A stretch of DNA of 60,650 bases from Planctomycetia bacterium (GTDB taxonomy: Bacteria; Planctomycetota; Planctomycetia; Pirellulales; Thermoguttaceae). The position numbers and the translations under genes were made by a program. Numbering within the stretch: position 1 is the stretch's first letter; every line of letters begins with the position of its first letter. The stretch is taken from contig JAUNSU010000008.1 in the NCBI GenBank assembly GCA_030539035.1, positions 1-60,650 on the forward strand. Reading direction: 5' to 3'. Below, piece after piece: positions 38,412 through 46,890 of this stretch. The notes beneath the pieces were generated by a model. It saw only the letters and a list, made by a program, of their open reading frames with translations, was not told the DNA's origin and ran no database searches.

Positions 38412-41255
38412 TTATTTTTTAGGGGTTGTACATTGATCGACGAGGTAAACGATAGAAACGTAAGGAATTCCGCCGTTGGTCGACAGTCCGATCTCACAGG
38501 TTCGACTGTTGGAATATCCGCATTTGATCCCTTCCGCTTCCAGCTGCGGACGAAGTTTACGAAGCGCGTATCGATTCACTTCAGGATAGGTAAATCCCTT
38601 GTCGCCCGCAAATCCGCAGCAGCCGACTTCCTGAGGAACAAGGACATGAGCAGAACATCGGCCGGCAAGCTGGATCAATTTGGGCTGTAATTTCATCTTG
38701 GTCATCGAACACGTTGTATGAACGGCGATCGGCTCCTCGATCGGATGGAAATCAAGCCGATCGACAAGGAACTCTTCAATAAACTCGACCGGTTCATAGA
38801 GCTTCATTTTTTTGATCTCATGCCGCATCCGGTAAAGACAGGGACTTTGGTCGCACAGAACCGGATATTTTCCTTTTTCCGACGCTTGCCAAAGAGCCTC
38901 TTCGAGTTCTTTTGTTTTTTTGTCGGCGATATCGGGCATTCCCTTGCTTTCCCAAATGGTTCCGCAGCAGAGATTATCCATTCCTTTCGGGAAAATCGCT
39001 TCATATCCCGCCTTTTGGAGGAGCTGAACCATTTTTGTGCTCAATGGGGTCTGATCAGGCGCGTTCCGGGCCGTTCCCATCGCCTGGTTAATACAGCTCG
39101 GGAAATAAACAACTTTGTCCGGGAAAGATTTCTGCTGAAGTTTTTTGACATGAATCGAATGGGCTTTGGGCATCGACGGCCGCCAAAGCGGAATTCCCCC
39201 TTTATGAAGGAGATCGGTAATTCCGGACATGATCCCGGATCCAAGGATCGCATGGGCCATGTCGGCCACCATCAGGACCGGACGCAATCCCATTTTGATT
39301 CCCTGAAGATGATCGCCCGCAAGTTTCCCCAATATCCAGGGAACACTCCCTTTCGGCGAATCCCATTCCCGGACCAGATGAGTCAAATGCCCGGTGTTAA
39401 TCCCCATCGGACAGGATGTTGAACAAAGTCCGTCGCCTGCACAGGTCATATTTCCCAGATAATAGTATCCTTTTTTCAATTCTTTGAGTAATTTTGGATT
39501 TTCGCCGCTTTTGCGAAGCCGGGCCATCTCTCTCTGGATCACAATGCGCTGCCGGGAAGAAAGAGTGAATCCGCAAGTCAAGCAATTCACTTCACAAAAA
39601 CCGCATTCAATACATTTATCCACCGATTCTTCACAAAGAGGAAGCGGTTTGAAGTTTTTGATAAAGCAGTTCGGATCGTCGTTGAAGATCACTCCCGGAT
39701 TGATAATCCCGTCCGGATCAAAAAGCTTTTTGATCTTTTTCATGATCTCAAAGGCTTTTGATCCCCATTCTTTTTCGACGAATGGGGCCATATTGCGCCC
39801 GGTTCCATGTTCCGCTTTCAATGATCCGTCGTATTTATCGACGACCAGATTAACGACATCCCGCATCAGTCCTTCGTATCGGGCGACTTCCTTCGGGGAA
39901 TCGAAGCGCTGATTCAAAATGAAGTGGAAATTTCCTTCCAGAGCATGTCCGTAGATCACTCCGTCCTTATATCCGTAATGATCGATCAATTTTTGAAGCT
40001 CATCGGTTGCTTCCGGCAGCACGTCGATCGGGAAGGCGACATCTTCGATCAAAGTGGTTGTTCCGGGCTCTCTCATTCCGCCGACAGAGGGGAAAATTCC
40101 GGAACGGATCGACCACCAGACATTATAAACCGCCGGATCTTCGGTAAAGACCGATTCCGATCCTTTGCCCGCTGCGTTCTTTTCCGGATCATAGGTTGAA
40201 AAATCTCCGAGCGCACCAAGGATTTCTTTGATATTTCGATGAAGATCTTCCGAACTTGCTCCCTTGGCCTCCACCAGGACAGCCGTCGTCTCTTCGGGAA
40301 GATTTTTCAGATAGGAAGGCATTCCCGGCTCATTTTCGACGGATCGAAGGGCTTTTCGGTCCAGAAGTTCGGCGCTGGCAACAGGCGATTTTTTGAGAAT
40401 CTGGACAGCTTGGCAAGCCGTTTTAATACGATCAAAATAGATCATCGCGCTTGCTTTGCATGTGAGATCGATTTCCGTCTTTACTGTTGCTTCCGCGAGA
40501 AAGGCGAGAGTTCCTTCCGAACCGACCATAAGATGAGTAATCAGATCAAAAGGATCTTCAAAGCGGACCAACGGGAAAATATTGAGTCCGGTAACGTTCT
40601 TAATCGCGTATTTTTTTCTGATTCGGGCAACCAGATCCGGATCCGCACAAACCTCTTGACGAATGGATTCCAGATCGGCAATGAATTTGGGATGATTTTT
40701 GAGGAATTGACGGCGGCTGATCTCGTTTCCGGTATCAAGGAAGGATCCGTCCGCGAAAACGATCTTAACGGAAAGAATCACTTTATCGCTGTTCGCATGG
40801 GTCCCGCAGTTCATCCCGGAAGCATTATTGATAATAATGCCGCCGATCATTGCCGACTTGACTGAAGCCGGATCCGGTGAAAACTTGCGGCCAAAGGGTT
40901 TGAGAAGCTGATTGACGCGTTCTCCAATGATCCCCGGCTCCATGGAGATCGTTTCTCCCTCTTTGCCAATCGAGTACTTTTCCCAATTCTTTCCGGCAAC
41001 GAGAAGAATGGAATCACTGATACTTTGGCCGGAGAGACTTGTTCCCGCCGCACGGAAGGTAATTGCCGTCTTTGTTTCCGTTGCTTTACGAAGAATTTCG
41101 GAAACTTCACTCACCGTTTTCGGAAACAGCACCATTTCCGGAATCATACGATAAAAACCGGCATCGGTCCCCCAGGCAAGCCGTCGAAGATAATCTGTAT
41201 AAATTCGATCTTTTGAAAGAAGAGTGGAAATGTCGGTTTTAAATAATTGATCCAT
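38412..41255 (-). CDS. Fused FAD-linked oxidase/Fe-S protein (D-lactate dehydrogenase type)
   Basis: A 947-residue GlcD-GlcF-type fusion. The N-terminal PCMH FAD domain has FRAAGTSLSGQS and IGGIIINNASGMNCGTHAN, followed by the FAD-oxidase C domain (about 250-510; GHALEGNFHFILNQ, EHGTGRNMAPFVE). Two 4Fe-4S clusters follow: CIECGFCEVNCLTCGF (about 560-575) and CAGDGLCSTSCPMG (about 615-628). Two CCG domains finish it (VYFPSCINQ ... NLCCGTIWES, and HTTCSMTKM ... EVGCCGFAGDKG). This layout matches membrane-associated D-lactate (or 2-hydroxyglutarate) dehydrogenases passing electrons to quinone or cytochrome. Start: ATG with AAGGGAACAG. TATAAT at 41334-41339 (minus strand) is a possible -10. Confidence 0.9.
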   Translation of the reverse strand: MDQLFKTDISTLLSKDRIYTDYLRRLAWGTDAGFYRMIPEMVLFPKTVSEVSEILRKATETKTAITFRAAGTSLSGQSISDSILLVAGKNWEKYSIGKEGETISMEPGIIGERVNQLLKPFGRKFSPDPASVKSAMIGGIIINNASGMNCGTHANSDKVILSVKIVFADGSFLDTGNEISRRQFLKNHPKFIADLESIRQEVCADPDLVARIRKKYAIKNVTGLNIFPLVRFEDPFDLITHLMVGSEGTLAFLAEATVKTEIDLTCKASAMIYFDRIKTACQAVQILKKSPVASAELLDRKALRSVENEPGMPSYLKNLPEETTAVLVEAKGASSEDLHRNIKEILGALGDFSTYDPEKNAAGKGSESVFTEDPAVYNVWWSIRSGIFPSVGGMREPGTTTLIEDVAFPIDVLPEATDELQKLIDHYGYKDGVIYGHALEGNFHFILNQRFDSPKEVARYEGLMRDVVNLVVDKYDGSLKAEHGTGRNMAPFVEKEWGSKAFEIMKKIKKLFDPDGIINPGVIFNDDPNCFIKNFKPLPLCEESVDKCIECGFCEVNCLTCGFTLSSRQRIVIQREMARLRKSGENPKLLKELKKGYYYLGNMTCAGDGLCSTSCPMGINTGHLTHLVREWDSPKGSVPWILGKLAGDHLQGIKMGLRPVLMVADMAHAILGSGIMSGITDLLHKGGIPLWRPSMPKAHSIHVKKLQQKSFPDKVVYFPSCINQAMGTARNAPDQTPLSTKMVQLLQKAGYEAIFPKGMDNLCCGTIWESKGMPDIADKKTKELEEALWQASEKGKYPVLCDQSPCLYRMRHEIKKMKLYEPVEFIEEFLVDRLDFHPIEEPIAVHTTCSMTKMKLQPKLIQLAGRCSAHVLVPQEVGCCGFAGDKGFTYPEVNRYALRKLRPQLEAEGIKCGYSNSRTCEIGLSTNGGIPYVSIVYLVDQCTTPKK

Positions 41256-41649
41256 TTTCTGTTCCCTTGATAGTATTTCTTTTCCTTTTTAACGCAGAGA
41301 GTCTTTCTCCAAATATTTCCGAATCATCCCTCTATTATATTGCCAAAAAAATTTTTTTAAATGTATCCCGGAACAGCTTTTCCCTTTATTTAAGCGAGAA
41401 AGCATAAAATATTTCCCCCTTTTTGGCAAAAAAAGGAGGATTTCCCTTAATCCCCCTCGAATTGTTCGCTTTTTTCTGCTATAATAGAAGTGAATTTTTA
41501 TTTATTATGCGGTTTTTTAAACGGCAGATCTTTCCTGTAATTTTGTCCTGAAGACAAAAAAGGAAAAAACTGAAAAAATCATTGAAAAGGTTTTAAGCCC
41601 GCATATTTAACGAACAGTATCATCAAAATAAACAAAGGAGACTGATAGA
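41256..41649. other. 394-bp divergent spacer
   Basis: Spacer between the oxidase (minus) and the lipoprotein gene (plus). It has TATAAT on the minus strand (complement of 41334-41339) and TATAAT on the plus strand (41480-41485), neither with a clear -35. The rest is A/T-tract DNA. No gene or RNA is recognised. Confidence 0.6.
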
Positions 41650-42213
41650 ATGAAAAAGTGTGTTCGGTTTTTTACCCTGTTTTTAGCCGTGAGCGCCCTT
41701 TCTGTTTTCGCATTTTCCGGCTGCAAGGATAAAACAATTGTCGTTGATGATGCAACAACAACTCCCGCCGGAACAGAAACGGCCACCACAGAAATTATCA
41801 ATATCGAAGAAGCTGTTTTTTCAGGAAATGCCAAGGGCGGAGCCGCGAAGGGATTTGCCGCCGGAACAACCAACGGAGCTCCAACTTCTTTCAATTTCAG
41901 TTCCGCAGGAACAGGCAGTGCTCCTTCCTTCAATTTCAGCGCCGCGTCAACCAACAGCGGAAGCAGTTTTTCTTTTAATACTGGTGCCGCGACCACCAAT
42001 GGGGCCAGTGCTCCTGTAAACGTTAAGGTTGTCGAAGACAAAGCCGCCGCCGAAAAGGCTGCCAAGGATGCCGCTGCAAAGGCTGAAGCCGAGAAGAAAG
42101 CTGCTGCCGAAAAGGCCGCCAAGCCGGCTCCGGAAAAGAAAGCCGAACCGAAGAAAACTTCATCCTGGAATCTCAAATCCGATACTCTTGTTGGAAGTTT
42201 TTTTTTTAGTTGA
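41650..42213 (+). CDS. Lipoprotein head with Ala/Lys/Glu-rich region (upstream half of a frameshifted gene)
   Basis: 187 residues before a premature stop. The signal peptide ends in a lipobox (VFAFSGC, Cys about 25). Next is a Thr/Gly/Ser/Asn-rich part with three SFNF/SFSF repeats, then an Ala/Lys/Glu coiled-coil-like stretch (KAAAEKAAKDAAAKAEAEKK). The last codons before TGA 42211-42213 fall in a run of ten T. In the +1 frame the reading continues for 246 codons. Start: ATG with AAAGGAG. Either the protein really ends here, or slippage joins it to the next feature. Confidence 0.7.
   Translation: MKKCVRFFTLFLAVSALSVFAFSGCKDKTIVVDDATTTPAGTETATTEIINIEEAVFSGNAKGGAAKGFAAGTTNGAPTSFNFSSAGTGSAPSFNFSAASTNSGSSFSFNTGAATTNGASAPVNVKVVEDKAAAEKAAKDAAAKAEAEKKAAAEKAAKPAPEKKAEPKKTSSWNLKSDTLVGSFFFS
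42198..42207 (+). other. T10 homopolymer at a reading-frame switch (possible slippage site)
   Basis: Ten consecutive T join the lipoprotein frame to the cytochrome-like frame. Removing one T (or adding two) makes a single continuous protein of about 432 residues. Long T/A runs promote RNA-polymerase slippage and are also prone to phase variation and sequencing errors. Confidence 0.6.
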
Positions 42214-42946
42214 GCCCCTCCCGAAATATTCGGCGGACGCGTCTGCATTGTTTCCGCCGATTGAAGATCTTGAAGAAAGACTCTTTTATTACAAAGAGAA
42301 AATTGATCGGGATCTGGAAGATCTTGAAATCAACCCCAATTTCTCTGATGGGGTTGAATCATTATTGCGCGATACCAATACATTTTCACTGATCGCGCTT
42401 GCTCTTGGAATGTCGCCTGAAAAAAGTGAATATAAAGAGGCCGTTCCCGTACTGATCGCCGCCGCTTATAAATTGAATGATGTAAAAGATCTTGATTCGG
42501 CCAAAGCGGGCATTGAATCTCTTCGAAAGGCATTTGAACAGAAATCGGACATTTCCGCACTGCAATGGACCAAAGTTGCCCATCTGGTCCCTGTAATGAA
42601 AAAAGCGCTTCCCTCTTTGTCGACCGAGATCAAGAGATTGACCCGCAGTGAAAGAACATTCCGCCGCGGATCCAATCCGTCCAAGATCATTGGAGACAGT
42701 GCTGCGATAGCGGCTATTGCTCTCGGCTGCCGCCCCAATGTCGACGAGACCCTTGCTCCCAAAGAGGCGGATTTGTGGAATCTATACTGTCTTCAGCTTC
42801 ATAAAGCGAGCATGGATCTGAACCGCGCGGCGCATGGAGTTAAATCCGGATCCGTTTCTTTTGAGGAGTTGTCGAAGGCGTTTGATCTGCTTGATTCCAC
42901 TTGCAGTTCGACCTGCCATGAAAAATTCGGCGGAACGGTTGAATGA
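42209..42946 (+). CDS. Cytochrome c'-like domain (downstream half of a frameshifted gene)
   Basis: 245 residues in the +1 frame relative to the lipoprotein. The frame has no plausible start with an RBS near its beginning, so it depends on the upstream half. The sequence is helical and ends LLDSTCSSTCHEKFGG: a C-terminal CxxxCH motif placed where cytochrome c' has CxxCH. An upstream helix (AAHGVKSGSVSFEELSKAFDLL) fits a four-helix bundle. One extra residue in the heme motif is unusual. Expected to be exported if fused to the lipoprotein head. It could instead be a non-heme relative. Confidence 0.6.
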   Translation, partial: VEPLPKYSADASALFPPIEDLEERLFYYKEKIDRDLEDLEINPNFSDGVESLLRDTNTFSLIALALGMSPEKSEYKEAVPVLIAAAYKLNDVKDLDSAKAGIESLRKAFEQKSDISALQWTKVAHLVPVMKKALPSLSTEIKRLTRSERTFRRGSNPSKIIGDSAAIAAIALGCRPNVDETLAPKEADLWNLYCLQLHKASMDLNRAAHGVKSGSVSFEELSKAFDLLDSTCSSTCHEKFGGTVE

Positions 42947-43020
42947 AAAAGAGATCCATTTTGCGGAAAAGAAGGATCCTTCCGCAAGATCTCAAGTGAA
43001 TAAATCGGGGATATTGAAAT

Positions 43021-43146
43021 ACTCATATTGTAAAAATATTTTTGTTTGGAACCACGGATGGAATCAATATAAGATTCGGGGCTGATATTTTTGATGAAAA
43101 TGTGTTTTTACCAAAAAAGTATCCGTGAAAATCCGTGAAATCCGTG
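43021..43146. repeat. CACGGAT-type repeat element with inverted arms
   Basis: A 40-bp unit (43021-43060) ends in CCACGGATG and is 38/40 identical to 60580-60619. Downstream are three ATCCGTG copies (43121, 43131, 43140), the reverse complement of CACGGAT at 9-10 bp spacing, with CCGTGGTTTC closing the mirror arm. The 322-bp spacer between 42946 and 43269 otherwise holds only a terminator. Confidence 0.8.
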
Positions 43147-43181
43147 GTTTCAAAATCGGTTGTTTACAGTTTGAGTGAAAT

Positions 43182-43214
43182 AAAAAGGCCGGACAAGTTT
43201 GCCCGGCTTTTTTT
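43182..43214. terminator. Bidirectional terminator between convergent genes
   Basis: GCCGGAC / GCCCGGC stem (one mismatch, loop AAGTTT) flanked by A and T tracts. It lies 55 nt beyond the stop of the minus-strand HEAT gene and after the plus-strand cytochrome-like gene. Confidence 0.85.
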
Positions 43215-43268
43215 ATTCGCATATTTTGTTCCCGATCAGAATTTCTGATTGGGGTTGCTTGGAGGCAA

Positions 43269-45332
43269 TCACTTTTGCGGAATCGTAATTGCGTTTCCTT
43301 CGGGAAGAAGGATCGTTTTTGTTTTTCCCGTATCAAAATACTTCACTGTCAATTCAACTTTTTTGGGAGTATTGGGAGCGGGATCACCGCCAAATGCCTT
43401 GTTCATTCCTTCAGGAAAATCAATGCGAAGGGATTCCGTTTTCGAAAATCTTTCCTTAACCTTGTCGGTAATTATTTTTTGCTTGGCAAGATCATTCGGA
43501 ACACCGTAGACTGCCTGCAAAATGGTAATGTTTCTTTTGAGTTTTTGCTCATCGGTTTCCGGAACATTCATATCGAGTTTATACTGTTTGATAATGATAT
43601 TGGCGACTTCCTTTTCTTTCTCTCCGCAGGCGGGCGAAGCCAACGCGTCGCGAACCATTGCGCGGCGCATCCAGACGGGCATTGCGAACTGTCGGGCAAA
43701 GCGAAGATATCCTTTTAAAGCACGATTGGCGTAAGGATACCCCTGAATGTTGGCCAATTTCAAGAGAAGCGGCGCGATCGACGGATCCATCCATTGTCCG
43801 AGAACCTGAGTTCCGATATCCCAGGATTCCCGATTCGGACCGCAGGCGATCTTTTCGACGAGATCCTGCGCGGCCGCACAATCCAGAAGGGGAAGGAGTT
43901 TAAGAACAAAGAGCGCGTCCTCTTTTTGTCCTTGGAGTGAATTGGCGGTTTTGCCAATAATTGCAACGGCGGCGGATCGGTTCGGGATCTGTCCGCAGGC
44001 GGCTTTCAATCCCTCTTTAGCCGCCGCTTTCAGTACGGGATCTTTTTCCTTGACCAACTGATCGGCCAACCAGGCGAACTGATCCATTTCCGCGATCTCT
44101 CCAAGAGCTTTCGCCGCGGGAATTCGAACAGATTCCGGCCCGGATTTCGCCAACTCAAAGAGGTCGGAAAGTCCGAGCTTAATTTTTCGGAGTCCAACAA
44201 GCTCCGCACCAAATGCTTTTGCCTTGTCGGATCCTTTGAGAAGTTTAAGAATATCGGCGTTGACCTCATCATCCATCAGTTCGATCACACCGATACTGCT
44301 CTTTCTTACCGCATCATCTCCTGAAAGAGCGGCCGCAATAAGGGTTTTCAAATAGGAACGATCGGCGAACGACTTCATCGCGCCAAGGGCCGCTTGCCGA
44401 ATCTCTTCCTTATCGGATCCGATTCCCGCAAGAAGGATCTTTTGTGCACGAACGTTTTTCTGATCTCCAAGTCCGGCAAGAAGGGCAAGTTTTTTCTGAT
44501 CGGATACTTTCTCATAAGCATTGATCAGGATATCGCACATCGCATCATTTTTGACAAACTGCGCGGCTCGCAAAACAGCGCGGTATTTCAAGGAATCATT
44601 TCCTGTCAACCACTGCGCGGCCAATGATCTTGTATTAGCGCTGTCGCGCAGAAGGATCTGAAAACAGGCCGCTTCCTTATGAAAATCGGAGGGAGCCTTT
44701 TCCGCGACGGCAAACCAGACGTTTTCCGCATCATCCTTTTTTCCTTCCCGGGAAAGGAATTCTCCGTACATCAAATTGAGATCTGCATACGATTTTGCGA
44801 GAAGGGGATCTTGATTGCCCATTTTGGCAAGCATTTTTTCTTTGTAAGAGGGATCTCCCATTCGGGCAAGAGCAAAAACGGCGGATGCTGCAACGATATT
44901 GTTCTTGTTGTCCATGCAGGAAAGCAGAACCGGGATCGCATCCTTGTCCCTGCGCATTCCAAGTGAGTTGAGAATACCGGCTTTCAAAAGAGGATCATCA
45001 ACTTTCCCGGCTGCCTTTCGAAGTTCAGCAAGAGCTTCCGGAAACGGCATTTGTTCCAGCGCATTTCGGGCCGATTGGGATCTTTCACGGATTCCAAGGG
45101 ACTGCGCAACTGCGGACGCCGCGTTTTTATCCCCGTAAATTCCAAGCTGCTTGGAAAGAAGCATGAAATCATAAGGGGAGGTTGCCGGATCAAGTGCTTT
45201 TTTGATCAGATCCGGTTGAATTTTTTCGACGAAGCCTTCATTTTTCTTTTCTCCGAAAAGTTCGCTTTGAGCCTGAACCGGGATCGGAAGGAGCATTAAA
45301 AACAGACAGAAAACAATAAAATATTTTTTCAT
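43269..45332 (-). CDS. Exported HEAT-repeat protein
   Basis: A 687-residue protein. A signal peptide (KYFIVFCLFLMLLPIPVQAQ) is followed by tandem HEAT/armadillo-type helical repeats (examples: DAIPVLLSCMDNKNNIVAASAVFALARMGD split over two helices, and ESVRIPAAKALGEIAEMDQF). A beta-like tail closes it (ELTVKYFDTGKTKTILLPEG). Such scaffolds mediate protein contacts; in planctomycetes they often accompany secreted dehydrogenases and cytochromes. I chose ATG 45332 (signal peptide, GGAG upstream); the frame opens 40 codons earlier at 45452. It is next to, and on the same strand as, the Gfo/Idh oxidoreductase, 107 nt downstream. Confidence 0.85.
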   Translation of the reverse strand: MKKYFIVFCLFLMLLPIPVQAQSELFGEKKNEGFVEKIQPDLIKKALDPATSPYDFMLLSKQLGIYGDKNAASAVAQSLGIRERSQSARNALEQMPFPEALAELRKAAGKVDDPLLKAGILNSLGMRRDKDAIPVLLSCMDNKNNIVAASAVFALARMGDPSYKEKMLAKMGNQDPLLAKSYADLNLMYGEFLSREGKKDDAENVWFAVAEKAPSDFHKEAACFQILLRDSANTRSLAAQWLTGNDSLKYRAVLRAAQFVKNDAMCDILINAYEKVSDQKKLALLAGLGDQKNVRAQKILLAGIGSDKEEIRQAALGAMKSFADRSYLKTLIAAALSGDDAVRKSSIGVIELMDDEVNADILKLLKGSDKAKAFGAELVGLRKIKLGLSDLFELAKSGPESVRIPAAKALGEIAEMDQFAWLADQLVKEKDPVLKAAAKEGLKAACGQIPNRSAAVAIIGKTANSLQGQKEDALFVLKLLPLLDCAAAQDLVEKIACGPNRESWDIGTQVLGQWMDPSIAPLLLKLANIQGYPYANRALKGYLRFARQFAMPVWMRRAMVRDALASPACGEKEKEVANIIIKQYKLDMNVPETDEQKLKRNITILQAVYGVPNDLAKQKIITDKVKERFSKTESLRIDFPEGMNKAFGGDPAPNTPKKVELTVKYFDTGKTKTILLPEGNAITIPQK

Positions 45333-45439
45333 GAGATACAATTCTCCATTATTGACAGTCTTTTCAAATAGATAAATTTCCTGAACGAAATAAATCGAGG
45401 GTAAAAATGAACACAAACACAAAAACAGAGCAATCGGGA

Positions 45440-46759
45440 TCAGATATGCCAAGGTTCTCTCCGAGCGCGGGACCTCATGCGGTTGGCGGCTTCATCGTTG
45501 AGAAATTCATTTTTAACCGGATCGTATTCGAGTGTTTTCCCGAGCTGCCAAGCGATATAAGCCGCGTGGGAAGCGATATGGGATTGGGCGGCGGCGCGTG
45601 CGTGCGCCCGGGTCGTTTGCCGCGTCTTGACGCAATCGAGGAAATTCCGGACATGAAGATTCGTATCGCCGCCAAGCCGTTTATATGTTGTGGGAAGTTT
45701 TTCGGAACTGGTAAGAATTCGGCCGGAGTCCCCGGTTTCCACCCAGCCTTCTGTTCCTTCAAATCGAACGGAACAGGTTCCGCATCCATTCCAACCGCCC
45801 GACCGCATGATCAATTTTACTCCGTCCGAATAGGTTGCGACGACTTCGTCGGTATCGAGTTTGATCAGATCGCCCCAGGAAACGCCTCCATACATTGTAT
45901 TGTTCTTTCCTTTGAGGATCGGTTCATATTTGACAGGAACGGTATTATCCGATTGATGAGCGAGCTGGCAAAGATCGATCGTATGCGATCCCCATTCGAG
46001 AATTCCGCCGCCGTGGAAGTCGTAAAAGCCGCGCCATCCTCCGTTCACATAAGATTGATTAAAAGGTCTCCATGGACAAGCGCCGAGCCAGCGATCCCAA
46101 TCGCATTCATCTTTATCCGGTTCCGGCTGGGCGGGGAGCCAATTTTGCCGGGTCTCCGGTGCAAGTGTATTGGCGTGAACGGCGGTTAACTCTCCAAGCA
46201 TTCCCGTCTGCGCCATTTTAATCGCGGCCATAAAGTGCCCGCTGCTTCTTCGCTGGGTTCCCGCCTGATAGATCCGCCCGTATCGATCGATCGTTTCCGC
46301 GAGGGAAATACTCTCTTCGATTGTTAATGAGCAGGGTTTTTCGCAATAGATGTCTTTTCCTGCCTTGGCCGCTTCGATCGACGCCATCGTATGCCAGCGG
46401 TCGCCGGTTGCGATCAGAACGATATCGATATCTTTTCGATCCAGAAGTTCATACATATCCCGATATGTAATGCAGTCTTTATTATTGTATTTTTTGTCCA
46501 CGATATCCTTGATCTTGTTCCGCCGGGACTTTTGGCAATCGGCGATTGCGACGAAATGGACATCATCGTTGGCAAGGAAACAGCCCAGATCGGATGTTCC
46601 GCGGGGACCGAGTCCAAGTCCTCCCATTGTTAAACGATTGGAAGGAGCGATCTGTCCGTCCAAACCGAGGGAACGCGCGGGAAAGACGGAGGGAACCGCC
46701 GCGCCAAGTGATCCCAGCGCGGTAATCGATAAAAATTGTCTTCTGTTAAATCGGGACAT
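45440..46759 (-). CDS. Tat-exported Gfo/Idh/MocA-family oxidoreductase
   Basis: A 439-residue NAD(P)-dependent sugar oxidoreductase. The N terminus carries a twin-arginine signal (FNRRQFLSITALGSLGAA), so it is exported folded through Tat. The Rossmann part has the GLGPRG region, then DIVLIATGDRWH and the catalytic CEKPCSLTIEES (Lys of EKP). The C-terminal alpha/beta domain has WDRWLGACPWRPF and GGGILEWGSHTIDL. Secreted Gfo/Idh proteins with RR signals are a planctomycete hallmark and often pair with carbohydrate enzymes; the GH28-type gene is directly upstream on the same strand (131 nt). RBS AAAGGAG. Confidence 0.93.
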   Translation of the reverse strand: MSRFNRRQFLSITALGSLGAAVPSVFPARSLGLDGQIAPSNRLTMGGLGLGPRGTSDLGCFLANDDVHFVAIADCQKSRRNKIKDIVDKKYNNKDCITYRDMYELLDRKDIDIVLIATGDRWHTMASIEAAKAGKDIYCEKPCSLTIEESISLAETIDRYGRIYQAGTQRRSSGHFMAAIKMAQTGMLGELTAVHANTLAPETRQNWLPAQPEPDKDECDWDRWLGACPWRPFNQSYVNGGWRGFYDFHGGGILEWGSHTIDLCQLAHQSDNTVPVKYEPILKGKNNTMYGGVSWGDLIKLDTDEVVATYSDGVKLIMRSGGWNGCGTCSVRFEGTEGWVETGDSGRILTSSEKLPTTYKRLGGDTNLHVRNFLDCVKTRQTTRAHARAAAQSHIASHAAYIAWQLGKTLEYDPVKNEFLNDEAANRMRSRARREPWHI

Positions 46760-46890
46760 GAAATTCTCCTTTCATGGATCTGAGGATTTTTTGCGACCCT
46801 TCTTTAAGAATCGCAAAAGAAAAATAATCGTGTTCGTTCGATTGTTTTCTATAATATCCGCAGAGAGATTTTTGCGGACAATAAAATTTC

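Noticed and set aside
43182..43214. A small RNA gene between the convergent cytochrome-like and HEAT genes
   Set aside because: The hairpin with A/T tracts is explained as a bidirectional terminator; no promoter points to a separate transcript.
46851..46881. Promoter TTGTCC...TATTAT for the Gfo/Idh gene (minus strand)
   Set aside because: The spacing is 19 bp, outside the usual 16-18, and the segment is better seen as a small CCGCA/TGCGG stem.
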